From an uncultured Pelagibacteraceae bacterium (lineage in GTDB: Bacteria; Pseudomonadota; Alphaproteobacteria; Pelagibacterales; Pelagibacteraceae), in NCBI GenBank assembly GCA_902553555.1, contig CACDLE010000007.1:1-39527 (forward strand): a stretch of DNA of 39,527 bases, given 5' to 3'. This document shows positions 26,633 through 36,242 of this stretch, piece by piece (position 1 is the first letter of the stretch; each line of letters opens with the position of its first letter). A program made the position numbers and the translations under genes. The notes under the pieces were generated by a model, which made no database searches, was not told where the DNA came from, and saw nothing but the letters and a program-made list of their open reading frames with translations.

Positions 26633-29300
26633 TTTTTTTGGATATCTCTTTAAAAGCTTTCTCAACTTTATTTTTATCTACCCCACCAGCTTGAGCAAAA
26701 TCTTTTCGTCCTCCACCACCTTTCCCACCTAAAGTCTCAGATGCAATTTTTGCTAAATCAACTGCGTCATACTTTGAGGTAAGATCTGTAGAAACACCCA
26801 CGGCTACTCCAACTTTGTCCTCAAAAGTTGAAATACAAATTATAATTCCAGAATCAATTTCTTTCTTACCTTGATCAATTATACCCCTTAATTCTTTTGG
26901 TGGAAAATCTTTTAATAATTGCTCTCTTATTTTTATTTTACCTATTTGTTTATCTTTAATTATATTTTTACTTTTATCTTTTTTGATATTTTCAATTTTA
27001 ATTTTAGCTAATTGTTTGCTTAGATTTTTTAAGTTCTCAGATAAATTTAATTTACTACTGTAATCTGGTCTTATTTTGAAAAATTTAAGTTCTTTTTTAA
27101 TAGTCTCAATATCCTCGTTTAAACTCTTTTCTTTTAAAGACTTGTTTTGTTTTAAAGAATTTTCGTATTTCTTTAATTGCTTGTCTCTTAAAGCCTCTAC
27201 TCTTCGCACTCCTGAAGCAATTGATGACTGACTAATAACTTTAAACTTTCCAACCTCTTTTGTATTTTTAACATGAGTACCACCACATAACTCGGTTGAG
27301 AAAAAACCATTATTTTCTTTCCCCATAAATACTACCCTTACTTCATCTCCGTATTTTTCACCAAATAGAGCAAGGGCGCCCATTTTTACTGCTTCTTTTG
27401 GCGTCATAATTCTTGTTTGAACATCGCTGCCACCGTCAACTATTTCGTTTACTATTGCATTAATTTCTATCATCTCCTCTTCATTAATTGGTTTGTTGTG
27501 ACTAAAATCAAATCTTAATCTCTCGGGTGAAACTAGAGAACCTTTTTGAGTAACATGTTTTCCAAGAGTCCTTCGTAAAGACTCATGTAGTAAATGTGTA
27601 GCTGAGTGATTAGCTTTGGAATTATTTCTTTTTTCAGTATCTATTTCTAAATTTACGCTTTGTCCTACTTTAATTTTTCCTTTTGTAATATCTCCTGAGT
27701 GAACAAAAAGATCTCCCATTTTTTTTTGAGTATCTATAATATTTATTTCGCACTCAGAGGTGTAAATTATACCTTGATCTCCTACTTGACCACCCGACTC
27801 ACCGTAAAAAGGAGTTTGATTTGTTATAATTTCAATTTTATCACCAGCACTTGCATTATCAACAAATTTATTATCTTTTGATAATTTTAAAACTACACCT
27901 TCGGCTTTATCAAATTCATAACCTAAAAATTCTGTTGGTTTTAATTCTTCTCTGATTTTAAACCATCTTTCTTCGATAGACTTATCTCCAGATCCTTTCC
28001 AGTTTGCTCTTGCTAAAGCTTTACTTTTTTCCATTTCTTTTTCAAATGAAGAACTATCAATTTTAATATTTTTTGTTCGTAAAATATCTGCAGTTAAGTC
28101 AATTGGAAAACCATAAGTGTCGTACAATTTAAAAGCTATTGATCCTGGAAGAATTCTATTTTTAACTTGGGACAAATTTTCATCAAGAATTTTCATTCCT
28201 CTTTCAAGAAGGGAGGAAAACTTTTCTTCCTCATTTTGTAAAGTTTCAATTATAAGATCTTTACCATTTGTTAATTCAGGATAGCTATTTTTCATCTCAT
28301 TTAACAAAACATTAAAAAGTTTATGAAAAAGAGGTGATTTACTTCCTAGAGAGTGCGCATGCCTCATACCTCTTCGCATTATTCTCCTTAAAACATAACC
28401 TCGACCTTCGTTTGAAGGCAAAATTCCCTCAGCGATTAAAAAACTACTTGCTCTTAAATGATCAGCTATAACCCTATGACTAGCTATAGTTTTCTCATTT
28501 ATTGAAGTTTTGGTTATTTCTGATGATGATGCCATTATTTTTTTAAAATGATCTATTTCATAGTTATCGTGTGTGCCTTGAAGCACAGCAGTCATTCTTT
28601 CAAGTCCCATGCCTGTATCAACAGAAGGTTTAGGAAGATTAATTCTTTTTTCTTTAGAAATTTGTTCGTATTGCATAAAGACGAGATTCCATATCTCAAT
28701 AAATCTATCTCCATCTTGTTCTGGGCTTCCAGGTGGTCCTCCTTTTAATTTTTCTCCATGGTCATAAAAAATTTCAGAACATGGTCCACACGGTCCAGTG
28801 TCACCCATTGACCAAAAGTTGTCTGCTGTTGAAATTCTTATTATTTTATTTTCATTCAGCCCAGCTATTTTTTTCCATAAATTGAAAGACTCATCATCTT
28901 CGTGAAAAACAGTCACAGAAAGTTTGTCTTTAGGTAGTTTAAAATCTTTTGTTAATAAATTCCAAGCGTGATGTATCGCTTGTTCTTTAAAGTAATCTCC
29001 GAAAGAAAAATTGCCAAGCATCTCAAAAAATGTATGGTGTCTTGGGGTGTAACCCACGTTTTCAAGATCATTATGTTTCCCTCCTGCTCTTACACATTTT
29101 TGTGATGTTGTTGCTGTTTTATACGGTCTTTTTTCTAACCCAGTAAAAACATTCTTAAATTGGACCATTCCAGAATTAGTAAACATTAAAGTCGGATCAT
29201 TGTTAGGCACAAGATTACTTGAGTCCACTATTTGATGATTATTTTTCTTAAAATACTCTAAAAACTTTTTTCTTACATCTGTAAGTAAAATTTGGCTCAT
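26625..29300 (-). CDS. alaS: Alanyl-tRNA synthetase
   Basis: AlaS charges tRNA-Ala. The 891 residues cover the class II aminoacylation domain (with [20 protein letters not shown], about 84-103, and [16 protein letters not shown]), the editing domain with its zinc-binding HSATHLLH motif and the CGGTH element, and the C-terminal Ala domain ending [16 protein letters not shown]. Length and domain order are complete (E. coli 876). It follows the aldehyde dehydrogenase/DUF779 pair by 43 bases; recA is upstream of that pair, so the common recA-alaS neighbourhood is interrupted by two metabolic genes. Confidence 0.96.
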   Translation of the reverse strand: MSQILLTDVRKKFLEYFKKNNHQIVDSSNLVPNNDPTLMFTNSGMVQFKNVFTGLEKRPYKTATTSQKCVRAGGKHNDLENVGYTPRHHTFFEMLGNFSFGDYFKEQAIHHAWNLLTKDFKLPKDKLSVTVFHEDDESFNLWKKIAGLNENKIIRISTADNFWSMGDTGPCGPCSEIFYDHGEKLKGGPPGSPEQDGDRFIEIWNLVFMQYEQISKEKRINLPKPSVDTGMGLERMTAVLQGTHDNYEIDHFKKIMASSSEITKTSINEKTIASHRVIADHLRASSFLIAEGILPSNEGRGYVLRRIMRRGMRHAHSLGSKSPLFHKLFNVLLNEMKNSYPELTNGKDLIIETLQNEEEKFSSLLERGMKILDENLSQVKNRILPGSIAFKLYDTYGFPIDLTADILRTKNIKIDSSSFEKEMEKSKALARANWKGSGDKSIEERWFKIREELKPTEFLGYEFDKAEGVVLKLSKDNKFVDNASAGDKIEIITNQTPFYGESGGQVGDQGIIYTSECEINIIDTQKKMGDLFVHSGDITKGKIKVGQSVNLEIDTEKRNNSKANHSATHLLHESLRRTLGKHVTQKGSLVSPERLRFDFSHNKPINEEEMIEINAIVNEIVDGGSDVQTRIMTPKEAVKMGALALFGEKYGDEVRVVFMGKENNGFFSTELCGGTHVKNTKEVGKFKVISQSSIASGVRRVEALRDKQLKKYENSLKQNKSLKEKSLNEDIETIKKELKFFKIRPDYSSKLNLSENLKNLSKQLAKIKIENIKKDKSKNIIKDKQIGKIKIREQLLKDFPPKELRGIIDQGKKEIDSGIIICISTFEDKVGVAVGVSTDLTSKYDAVDLAKIASETLGGKGGGGRKDFAQAGGVDKNKVEKAFKEISKKIS

Positions 29301-29343
29301 ACTTTATTAAATACAGATATTTTTAAGGTTGTCTATATAGAGA

Positions 29344-29700
29344 TTAATTACTTTTCGATTTATCGTTATCAACTACCACGCAAATTTCTGATTTAGTAAG
29401 AAATCTTTGTCCAGTTCCATTATCAAGTGAAAACATGCCTCCAATACCTTTGACGGCATCAATAGTTAAATCTGTATGTTTCCATTTCTCATACTGATCT
29501 TCATTCATATAAAACGGTGTTCCATCAACTTCTCCCAACTTTACATCACTATTTCCAACCATATATTCTTTCGCCGGAAAACACATGGGTGCGCTTCCGT
29601 CACAACATCCTCCAGATTGATGAAATAAAAGATCATCTCCGTGAACCTCTTTGATTTCACTTAGTAGTTTTTTTGCTGATAAAGTGAACGATACTTTCAT
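29344..29700 (-). CDS. DUF779 family protein, partner of aldehyde dehydrogenase
   Basis: This protein of about 118 residues belongs to DUF779: the motif HQSGGCCDGSAPMCFP carries three closely spaced cysteines, and a later segment MNEDQYEKWKHTDLTIDA is also typical. The family is nearly always encoded beside ExaC/AcoD-type aldehyde dehydrogenases, as here; its function is not established, and the cysteines suggest metal or thiol chemistry (inference). I place the start at the ATG at 29698-29700, where homology begins. The in-frame ATG at 29716-29718 would add six residues and lies inside a 10-bp hairpin. Confidence 0.85.
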   Translation of the reverse strand: MKVSFTLSAKKLLSEIKEVHGDDLLFHQSGGCCDGSAPMCFPAKEYMVGNSDVKLGEVDGTPFYMNEDQYEKWKHTDLTIDAVKGIGGMFSLDNGTGQRFLTKSEICVVVDNDKSKSN

Positions 29701-29711
29701 TTTGTTATTTC

Positions 29712-29736
29712 GGCCCATGATAAAGAATCATGGGCC
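29712..29736 (-). other. Strong 10-bp intercistronic hairpin between aldehyde dehydrogenase and DUF779 genes
   Basis: GGCCCATGAT and ATCATGGGCC form a perfect 10-bp stem around a 5-base loop (AAAGA), 15 bases after the aldehyde dehydrogenase stop. It is very GC-rich for this genome. No T run follows on the minus strand (CGAAATAACAAAATG), so it is not a classical terminator. It could protect the upstream mRNA 3' end or limit DUF779 translation. Confidence 0.7.
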
Positions 29737-29751
29737 ATTATATATTATTGG

Positions 29752-31305
29752 TTAAAAGAAGCCTAATTTTTTCTCACTGTAAGACACGTGTAAATTTTTC
29801 ACTTGTCTATAATGATTTAACATCATTTTGTGAGTTTCTCTTCCTATACCAGATTGTTTATATCCTCCAAAAGCAGCATGAGCAGGATAAGCGTGGTAAC
29901 AGTTTGTCCAAACTCTTCCAGCCTGTATCTCTCTTCCCATTCTGTATGCGAGATTTCCATTTCTAGTCCAAACACCTGCGCCTAAACCATAAAGGGTATC
30001 ATTAGCTATTTCTAATGCCTCTTTTTCATCTTTGAACTTAGTTACTGAAACAACTGGTCCAAAAATTTCCTCTTGGAATATTCGCATTTTGTTATTTCCT
30101 TCAAAAATAGTTGGTTGGATATAATTTCCTTTTTCCAATCCACTATTTAATTTAGCTACACTGCCTCCAGTTAGAACTTTGGCACCTTCTTTCTTGCCAA
30201 GATCTAGATAAGATTTGATCTTTTCCATTTGTTCCAAAGAAGCTTGAGCCCCTATCATAGTTTCCATTTTTAAAGGATTGTCTTGTTTAACAGCTTTTGT
30301 TCTAGCAATAGCCTTTTTCATGAATTTATCATAAATTGACTCTTGTACTAAAACTCTGCTCGGACAAGTACAAACTTCACCTTGGTTAAGCGTAAACATG
30401 GCAAATCCTTCAAGACATTTGTCGAAGAAGTCGTCATCTTTATCCATAACATCTTCAAAGAAAATGTTAGGAGATTTACCACCTAATTCCAATGTGATTG
30501 GTATAAGGTTTTGTGATGCATATTGCATGATTAGCCGACCAGTAGTTGTTTCCCCAGTAAAAGCTATCTTCTTTATTCTTTTAGAAGAAGCTAATGGTTT
30601 ACCTGCTTCAAGGCCATAACCGCTAACTACGTTAACAACACCTTTCGGTAATAAATCACCAATTAGTTCCATCATTATCATGATAGAAGCTGGCGTTTGC
30701 TCAGCTGGTTTTAAAACTACACAATTTCCTGCTGCAAGTGCTGGCGCCAATTTCCATGTAGCCATAAGCAATGGAAAGTTCCAAGGAATAATTTGTCCAA
30801 CTACTCCAAGTGGTTCAGGTATATGATAAGAATATTCGCTATTACTTATCTCAGCTACTGACCCTTCCTCTGCTCTAATTACTCCAGCAAAATATCTCCA
30901 GTGATCAATGACCAATGGTAAATCTGCAGCCATGCATTCCCTTATAGGCTTACCATTATCTAAACACTCTGCTGTCGCTAGTAAGTTAAGATTTTTCTCT
31001 ATAACATCAGCAATTTTATTGAGGATATTTGATCTCTCAGTAATTGAAGTCTTTCCCCAAGCTGGAAAAGCTGCATGTGCTGCGTCTAAAGCAAAATCAA
31101 TGTCTTTTTCGTTCGATCGTGGCACCTGGCAGATAACTTCATTTGTAATTGGTGTTGTATTATCAAAATACTTTCCAGATTTCGGTTCTACAAACTTTCC
31201 ATTTACATAGTTCCCATATTTTGCTTTAAATGGAAACTTCACTTTTAAGTGTGAGGTATCTAGGCTGGGTGACATTTTCGAGCTACTTGATTGTTGTGTA
31301 CTCAT
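29752..31305 (-). CDS. NAD-dependent aldehyde dehydrogenase (ExaC/AcoD type)
   Basis: The 517-residue protein is a complete aldehyde dehydrogenase with the N-terminal NAD-binding motifs [21 protein letters not shown] and FTGETTTGR, the active-site glutamate in ELGGKSPN, and the nucleophilic cysteine in [11 protein letters not shown]. The CTC context is typical of the ExaC/AcoD group that oxidises acetaldehyde and other small aldehydes. The DUF779 gene downstream supports that subgroup. Its start has an unusually good Shine-Dalgarno for this window (GGAGGGG, 31308-31314), suggesting strong translation. The exact substrate cannot be read from sequence. Confidence 0.92.
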   Translation of the reverse strand: MSTQQSSSSKMSPSLDTSHLKVKFPFKAKYGNYVNGKFVEPKSGKYFDNTTPITNEVICQVPRSNEKDIDFALDAAHAAFPAWGKTSITERSNILNKIADVIEKNLNLLATAECLDNGKPIRECMAADLPLVIDHWRYFAGVIRAEEGSVAEISNSEYSYHIPEPLGVVGQIIPWNFPLLMATWKLAPALAAGNCVVLKPAEQTPASIMIMMELIGDLLPKGVVNVVSGYGLEAGKPLASSKRIKKIAFTGETTTGRLIMQYASQNLIPITLELGGKSPNIFFEDVMDKDDDFFDKCLEGFAMFTLNQGEVCTCPSRVLVQESIYDKFMKKAIARTKAVKQDNPLKMETMIGAQASLEQMEKIKSYLDLGKKEGAKVLTGGSVAKLNSGLEKGNYIQPTIFEGNNKMRIFQEEIFGPVVSVTKFKDEKEALEIANDTLYGLGAGVWTRNGNLAYRMGREIQAGRVWTNCYHAYPAHAAFGGYKQSGIGRETHKMMLNHYRQVKNLHVSYSEKKLGFF

Positions 31306-31438
31306 TTCCCCTCCATGTTAATAAGTTAATTAAACCCAATATTGACAGTTATGTACAGACTTAATTAATAATTATTTTTAATTACAATTTTAAGTTGATT
31401 CAATTTTTAGTTGTTTAAAATTTCATGGGAAACAAAAT
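31306..31438. other. Intergenic region upstream of aldehyde dehydrogenase
   Basis: This AT-rich gap separates the recA terminator from the aldehyde dehydrogenase start. Besides the Shine-Dalgarno it holds two copies of the palindrome TTAATTAA (about 31326-31333 and 31361-31368) flanking a segment with CTGTACATAACTGTCA on the minus strand. No clear sigma-70 promoter is visible. The arrangement could be an operator, but AT-rich palindromes arise easily by chance here. Confidence 0.3.
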
Positions 31439-31461
31439 TAAGGGGGTCGTTAACCCCCTTA
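31439..31461 (-). terminator. Rho-independent terminator after recA
   Basis: TAAGGGGG and CCCCCTTA form an 8-bp stem around a 7-base loop, 15 bases after the recA stop. On the minus strand the stem is followed by ATTTTGTTTC, a modest T-rich tail. It is the clearest terminator in the window and separates recA from the aldehyde dehydrogenase gene. Confidence 0.78.
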
Positions 31462-31475
31462 GTTATTAAAGATGA

Positions 31476-32576
31476 CTATTTTTCTTCGTCTTTGCTAATC
31501 TTTTCTTTAGGTGAAGGATTGCCTTCAAGCTCTTTGGCTATTGCTCCGGCCTTTTCTCTTACAGCTTTCTCAATTTCATCTGCAACATTTGGATTTTTTT
31601 CCAAATATAATTTGGCATTCTCTTTTCCTTGCCCAATTTTTTCACCTTTGTATGCGTACCAAGCTCCTGACTTCTCAATTATGTCTGCTTTAGCACCTAG
31701 GTCGATTAATTCACCGTTTTTACTGATGCCTTTGCCATACATCAAATCGAACTCTACAACCTTAAAAGGAGGAGCTACCTTATTTTTGATAACTTTCACT
31801 CTAGTCGTATTTCCAATGATTTGATCCTTATCTTTTATGGCACCAATTCTTCTAATATCCATTCTTACGGATGAATAAAATTTTAATGCATTTCCACCTG
31901 ATGTAGTTTCTGGATTTCCAAACATCACTCCAATTTTCATTCTGATTTGATTAATGAAAATTACCATTGTATTTGATTTTGCTACCGAACCAGTAATTTT
32001 TCTTAGCGCTTGACTCATTAATCTTGATTGTAAGCCTACATGATGATCTCCCATTTCACCTTCTAATTCTGCTTTTGGTGTTAAGGCTGCTACAGAGTCT
32101 ACTACTAACACTGAAACAGAGCCTGATTTAATTAAAGTATCAGTTATTTCTAGAGCTTGCTCACCTGTATCAGGTTGAGAAATTAGTAATTCATCAGTTT
32201 TAACTCCTAACTTTTTTGCATAAGCAGGATCCATTGCATGCTCAGCATCAACAAAAGCGCATATTCCTCCAACTTTTTGAGCCTCAGCTACTACCTGTAA
32301 AGCTAAGGTTGTTTTTCCTGAAGACTCTGGACCGTAAATTTCTATTATTCTTCCTTTAGGCAGTCCTCCAATACCTAATGCTAAATCTAGACTTAAAGAA
32401 CCAGTCGAAATTGCCTCTACGTCTAAAGCTTCTTGTTGACCAAGTCTCATAACTGAGCCCTTACCAAAATTTTGATCTATCTGGCTTATTGCTGCCTCTA
32501 AAGACTTGTTTTTTTCCTTAATTTCTTGGGTTTTTTTGTTGTCAGACTTCACAACTTTTAAATTATTTTTTGTCAT
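31476..32576 (-). CDS. recA: Recombinase RecA
   Basis: RecA forms filaments on single-stranded DNA for homologous recombination and repair. The 366-residue protein has Walker [10 protein letters not shown] (about 80-88), the Walker B region [10 protein letters not shown], the L1/L2 loop regions ([39 protein letters not shown]) and a C-terminal domain ending in a charged tail. An AAGGA Shine-Dalgarno precedes the ATG. Upstream, a near-match to the alphaproteobacterial SOS box lies at 32614-32628; a clear terminator follows the gene, so it is probably monocistronic. Confidence 0.97.
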   Translation of the reverse strand: MTKNNLKVVKSDNKKTQEIKEKNKSLEAAISQIDQNFGKGSVMRLGQQEALDVEAISTGSLSLDLALGIGGLPKGRIIEIYGPESSGKTTLALQVVAEAQKVGGICAFVDAEHAMDPAYAKKLGVKTDELLISQPDTGEQALEITDTLIKSGSVSVLVVDSVAALTPKAELEGEMGDHHVGLQSRLMSQALRKITGSVAKSNTMVIFINQIRMKIGVMFGNPETTSGGNALKFYSSVRMDIRRIGAIKDKDQIIGNTTRVKVIKNKVAPPFKVVEFDLMYGKGISKNGELIDLGAKADIIEKSGAWYAYKGEKIGQGKENAKLYLEKNPNVADEIEKAVREKAGAIAKELEGNPSPKEKISKDEEK

Positions 32577-32613
32577 TTTTATCCTTTTTTGTTATCGAAT
32601 CGTTAATATAAAT

Positions 32614-32628
32614 GTACACATTTTGTTC
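32614..32628 (-). promoter_or_regulatory. SOS-box-like motif upstream of recA
   Basis: On the plus strand the site reads GTAC-N7-GTTC, one base away from the alphaproteobacterial LexA operator GTTC-N7-GTTC. It lies 38-52 bases before the recA ATG, just downstream (on the minus strand) of a TTGATA (32633-32638) that could be a -35. A single near-match in AT-rich DNA is weak evidence, but the position is right. Confidence 0.38.
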
Positions 32629-32666
32629 TTTTTATCAAGACAATAAAAAAATATTAATTTTACAAA

Positions 32667-33962
32667 TTATCTTGATTGTAAGGCTTTGAGATCGAGTTCG
32701 CCAACTTGATCTAGGAGCTCTAATTTAGAGACTATTAGATCTTTTTTTGCATTAGCATTAGATATTCTCGCTTCTAATAATAAGCTTCTAGATTGAATAA
32801 CATCTAACGTGGTTCTTGTGCTACCAGAATCGTATTCTAATGTGATGCCCTCATTAGCTATTTCCGCCGCCCTGAGTTGTGCTTCCGTAGACTTTAAAAC
32901 ACTTTCTGCCGATTGAAAAAAAGACCATGCCTTGGCTGTTTCAGTTGCTACCTCATTTTCCTTGTCAGCTAGTAATAACCTGCTTTTTTCCTTTTTATGC
33001 TTGAATTTCTTAATACTTGAGAAATTCTTTCCACCTTTGATAATTGGCCAAGTAATAGTAGCTTTAACGGTTTCTTGATCATCTTCATCAACGGTTGTGC
33101 TTAGGTCTTTATTTTCGCTTAGAGAGTAATTTAATGTAGCTGATGGAGATAGTTTAGCTTTTTCAACACTTAGTTCTTTTTCTGAAATAGCTAGATTTAT
33201 TCTAGCAATTATTAATCCAGGATTATTTGAAGATGACTTTTTTAAAGCATCTTCTAGGCTTAAAGGTAATGTAAAATTTATGGTATTTTCCTCATCAAGT
33301 TTATCTGGTGCGCTTATTCTTGTAATTCTCTCAAATTCAGCTACAGCAGCAATCAATTCTGTTTTTGCTTTAATTAATTTAGCATTGGCGCCTGCTAAGG
33401 AAGATTCTGATTGAGCCAAATCTGTTAAACTTATTTCTCCCTTTTGAAGTCTTAATTTATCAGACTCAACTTGTCTTTCAAAAAGATCAACATTAGCTAA
33501 ATTAAAATTTTTTGTGTTATTTTTTAATAATAAATCATAATAAACCGATACAGAATTTAATATTGTATCTTGTTTGACCTGTTTGTACTCATAGTTGGCC
33601 TTTTCAAATTCTAATCTTGATTTTTTTAAGTTGTTAAAACCTTTGAAACCTTGGAAAATTGTTTGATCAATTGAGATTGTTTTTGTTTCAGTATTTCGTT
33701 TTGTATCACCCGATCTCGTACCTGATTGATTAATAACATTAGAACTCTCTGTATTTTTTTGCGAACCAGATAAAGTTAGTGACGGCAAGAAGTCGCCTTT
33801 TGATATATTGATATTTTGTTTTATAGATTTAAGATTTTCTCTTTCAGCATTAATTTTTGGATTTTTTTCTACAGCAGAATTTACAAAAAAAAATAAACTA
33901 TTTTCTGCTTTCAATGAAGAAAATTTTAATAATATGATTAGAATAAAAATAATTTTATACAT
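32667..33962 (-). CDS. TolC family outer-membrane efflux protein
   Basis: The 431-residue protein has a signal peptide (1-19, ending SSLKA) and the duplicated helical pattern of the TolC/OEP family: two repeats of long coiled-coil helices (about 25-225 and 235-425), with the typical motif FLPSLTLSGSQK in the first half and AKLSPSATLNYSLS in the second. TolC proteins form trimeric channels for efflux pumps and type I secretion. No inner-membrane pump or adaptor is adjacent. It directly abuts the glycerate kinase gene with no spacing. Naming it tolC itself is reasonable but not certain. Confidence 0.85.
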   Translation of the reverse strand: MYKIIFILIILLKFSSLKAENSLFFFVNSAVEKNPKINAERENLKSIKQNINISKGDFLPSLTLSGSQKNTESSNVINQSGTRSGDTKRNTETKTISIDQTIFQGFKGFNNLKKSRLEFEKANYEYKQVKQDTILNSVSVYYDLLLKNNTKNFNLANVDLFERQVESDKLRLQKGEISLTDLAQSESSLAGANAKLIKAKTELIAAVAEFERITRISAPDKLDEENTINFTLPLSLEDALKKSSSNNPGLIIARINLAISEKELSVEKAKLSPSATLNYSLSENKDLSTTVDEDDQETVKATITWPIIKGGKNFSSIKKFKHKKEKSRLLLADKENEVATETAKAWSFFQSAESVLKSTEAQLRAAEIANEGITLEYDSGSTRTTLDVIQSRSLLLEARISNANAKKDLIVSKLELLDQVGELDLKALQSR

Positions 33963-34856
33963 TTAATTGATAATTGATTTAATTTTATGTTGATTATCTA
34001 AATTTATAATAACGTCATTTTTTTTTATATTCTTCATCATACTTTTAGTGACTCTTTCAAAATGCATTATAAAGTTTTTTATTTGTTTATTATTCATTAC
34101 ATTTTTTGATTTATTTGAATATCTCAATTTTTTTTCTTGCAACAATCTCCATTTTAAAACATGATTGTAACTCGGAACTTTGAGATAAATCAAATTATCA
34201 ATTAGTTTAAAAATCTTTTTATAGTTTGATTTCAATTCTTCATTGACTTTTATTCTCCAACTTTTATTGGAATCTCTTTTTTTCTCAAGAAGATTAACTG
34301 GTTTTTTTAAATCGTGAAACGTTTGGGGTTTAGCTCCCAGACACCAACCTTCAAAAATAATTATATTTGGTTTTTTTTTGATTTTAATCCAATTTTTTTT
34401 ATTTTTTCTGTTATCTCTAGACTTGTCAAATTGTGGAATTCTTAAAGATTTAAAATTTTTACTTTTTAAATTTTTTAAAGAACTATAAATCATCTTATGA
34501 TCATGAGTTCCTGGTACACCTCTAGTTAAAAAAAGTGGATGAACTTTCTGTGACATTAACACTCTTTCTTTTTTAGTTTTATAAAAATCATCAATTGAGA
34601 AACATACTACATTTAAACTAAATTTATCTCTTAATATTATTTTCAAAATTTGAGCCATAGTCGATTTTCCTGACCCCTGGCCTCCTGAAAGTCCTATAAT
34701 TAAAGTATTATTGGATTTTTTGTACTTATTATAAATATTTTGACAGATAGGAATATAGAAATTTTTTAATTGGATTAATTTATTTTTAAAGGCTTGTCCA
34801 AATATTCTTTGTTTTTTTAGGTACTGTGAATAATTTTTTTCCAAATTACTTGCCAT
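33963..34856 (-). CDS. D-glycerate 3-kinase (GLYK-type P-loop kinase)
   Basis: The 297-residue protein has a Walker A motif GGQGSGKST (58-66) in a uridine-kinase-like fold, followed by CFSIDDFYKTKKER (about 86-99), the motif TRGVPGTHD (about 112-120) and FEGWCLGAKPQ (about 169-179). These are hallmarks of the D-glycerate 3-kinase family of plants, fungi, cyanobacteria and some Proteobacteria. It would phosphorylate D-glycerate to 3-phosphoglycerate, returning carbon from glycolate or serine breakdown to central metabolism. It lies between the GFA-like gene (14-base gap) and the TolC-like gene (zero gap), with no obvious pathway partner. Confidence 0.85.
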   Translation of the reverse strand: MASNLEKNYSQYLKKQRIFGQAFKNKLIQLKNFYIPICQNIYNKYKKSNNTLIIGLSGGQGSGKSTMAQILKIILRDKFSLNVVCFSIDDFYKTKKERVLMSQKVHPLFLTRGVPGTHDHKMIYSSLKNLKSKNFKSLRIPQFDKSRDNRKNKKNWIKIKKKPNIIIFEGWCLGAKPQTFHDLKKPVNLLEKKRDSNKSWRIKVNEELKSNYKKIFKLIDNLIYLKVPSYNHVLKWRLLQEKKLRYSNKSKNVMNNKQIKNFIMHFERVTKSMMKNIKKNDVIINLDNQHKIKSIIN

Positions 34857-34870
34857 CTAATTTAATAAGA

Positions 34871-35236
34871 TTATTTTTTTTTATCTAACGGATGGTTTTT
34901 GCCATCTGCAACACTAATATTTTTTAATTTAAAAGAATCTATTTCATCCACACAGCCAACATTAAAACCTGTTAAGGAAGGATTAATTCTTGGATTATGG
35001 TGTGTGTAAATACCACATTCAATACAAAAATAATGTTTAGCTATCTTTGAGTGAAATTGATACAATTTTAGTTTATCGAGACCTCTGATAATTTTAAAGT
35101 CCTCATTATTAACTATAGACATAATTGCGCCCTTTTTTTTACAAATTGAGCAGTTGCATCTAATGATTTTTTCTAAATCACCTTTTATATTTATTTCGGC
35201 TTGAACTGCACCACAATGACACGATAGTTTTTTCAT
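34871..35236 (-). CDS. GFA/CENP-V family zinc-binding protein
   Basis: This 121-residue protein has the cysteine pattern of the Gfa (glutathione-dependent formaldehyde-activating enzyme) family: C6 and C8 in SCHCGAV, C27, C29 and C32 in RCNCSIC, and C71 and C74 in FCIECG, expected to bind two zinc ions. The founding member was proposed to help form S-hydroxymethylglutathione, but most family members are uncharacterised and some have unrelated roles, so no reaction is assigned. It is the first gene of a minus-strand trio with the glycerate kinase and TolC-like genes. Confidence 0.83.
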   Translation of the reverse strand: MKKLSCHCGAVQAEINIKGDLEKIIRCNCSICKKKGAIMSIVNNEDFKIIRGLDKLKLYQFHSKIAKHYFCIECGIYTHHNPRINPSLTGFNVGCVDEIDSFKLKNISVADGKNHPLDKKK

Positions 35237-35369
35237 AATTATATCTTTCTATTAATAATTAACTCTCAATTAGTAAATATGTTTTAATATCCACGTTTTT
35301 TTAAGAATTATTGAAATGTTCTCCTTTTGATTCCTCTTTGATTCATATTTAGACCACATATACAACTAT
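35237..35369. other. Intergenic region without assigned gene
   Basis: The 133 bases between the GT2 stop and the GFA gene start hold no convincing gene. On the minus strand a 12-codon frame (MNQRGIKRRTFQ) starts near 35346, and on the plus strand there is an imperfect direct repeat, CTCCTTTTGATTC followed by CTCTTTGATTC (about 35321-35344). No strong hairpin is seen. Confidence 0.3.
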
Positions 35370-36242
35370 CTAGTGTGCTATTATTTCAGAGTTTTTTTGC
35401 TCATGATCTGTATTAATTTTCTTATTTTTTTCTATCATTAATGAAACATAATAAATCATTAAATTAAAAAATACGATTAAAATTGATAAAACGTGTCCAT
35501 AAATCCCTATGTAAGGATTTAAGTATGAAAATAAAATTATAAAAAGCGCAGATCTTAAAAAAACATTCATTTTAAAAACAGCAATAATTGAAAAAGAGTG
35601 AAATATTAATTTCGCTAAAGGCATTTTTGAAGGGCCGAAGTATCTTTTGCCTCTCACACAGTTAATATATCCTAAATTTTTAATATTTTTTTTAACAGTG
35701 CCTGATATATTTGAATTCAATGTATGATCAATACTTAAAACTTCAGCATCTTTTTTTGTAAGAATGCTAAAATTTCCAAAGTTCATGAGTTTGCCAGTAA
35801 AAACAAATGTTAAAATTTTATGGCATTGATAAAAAACTCTAAAAATTGGCCCTTCTGATCTTTTAACTCTTTTCGCCACTATAGAAGTATTGGGATCCTT
35901 GTCTATTTTAAAAATTAGATCACGTATTTCTACTGGTCTATCTTCCCCATCAGCGTCCATTAAAATAATATAATCAAACTCATAATTTTTTAGGCAATAT
36001 CGAATGCCATGCGCTAAACAAATAGCGTGACCATTATTTTTTTTCATATTTAAAATTTCGATTTTTTTTATATTTTTTGGAATATTAATTTTTGGGGTCA
36101 ACATTGTAGAGCCATCGTTTATTACTATTAATTCAAAAGCAACATTGTGCAAATTTTCAACGGTTAAACTAATTTCATCAAGCAACTTATTAAAAGACTC
36201 CCAATCATTGTAAACTGGTGTTATTAAAATTATTTTTTTCAT
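35370..36242 (-). CDS. Family 2 glycosyltransferase, polyprenyl-phosphate sugar synthase-like
   Basis: The 290-residue protein has a GT-A domain typical of GT2: ITPVYNDWESFNKLLDEI at the N terminus, INDGS (about 41-45), and the metal-binding DAD (96-98) in LMDADGEDRP. The C terminus has two predicted membrane helices (about 228-245 and 247-268). This plan resembles DPM1, GtrB and ArnC enzymes, which move a sugar from a nucleotide to polyprenyl phosphate. The start overlaps the stop of the GT83-like gene (ATGA), suggesting the two act in one pathway: this enzyme loading the lipid carrier, the other using it. Confidence 0.84.
   Translation of the reverse strand: MKKIILITPVYNDWESFNKLLDEISLTVENLHNVAFELIVINDGSTMLTPKINIPKNIKKIEILNMKKNNGHAICLAHGIRYCLKNYEFDYIILMDADGEDRPVEIRDLIFKIDKDPNTSIVAKRVKRSEGPIFRVFYQCHKILTFVFTGKLMNFGNFSILTKKDAEVLSIDHTLNSNISGTVKKNIKNLGYINCVRGKRYFGPSKMPLAKLIFHSFSIIAVFKMNVFLRSALFIILFSYLNPYIGIYGHVLSILIVFFNLMIYYVSLMIEKNKKINTDHEQKNSEIIAH

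Noticed and set aside
35311..35346. Twelve-codon ORF MNQRGIKRRTFQ on the minus strand
   Set aside because: Too short, no clear downstream coupling and no recognised leader-peptide pattern.
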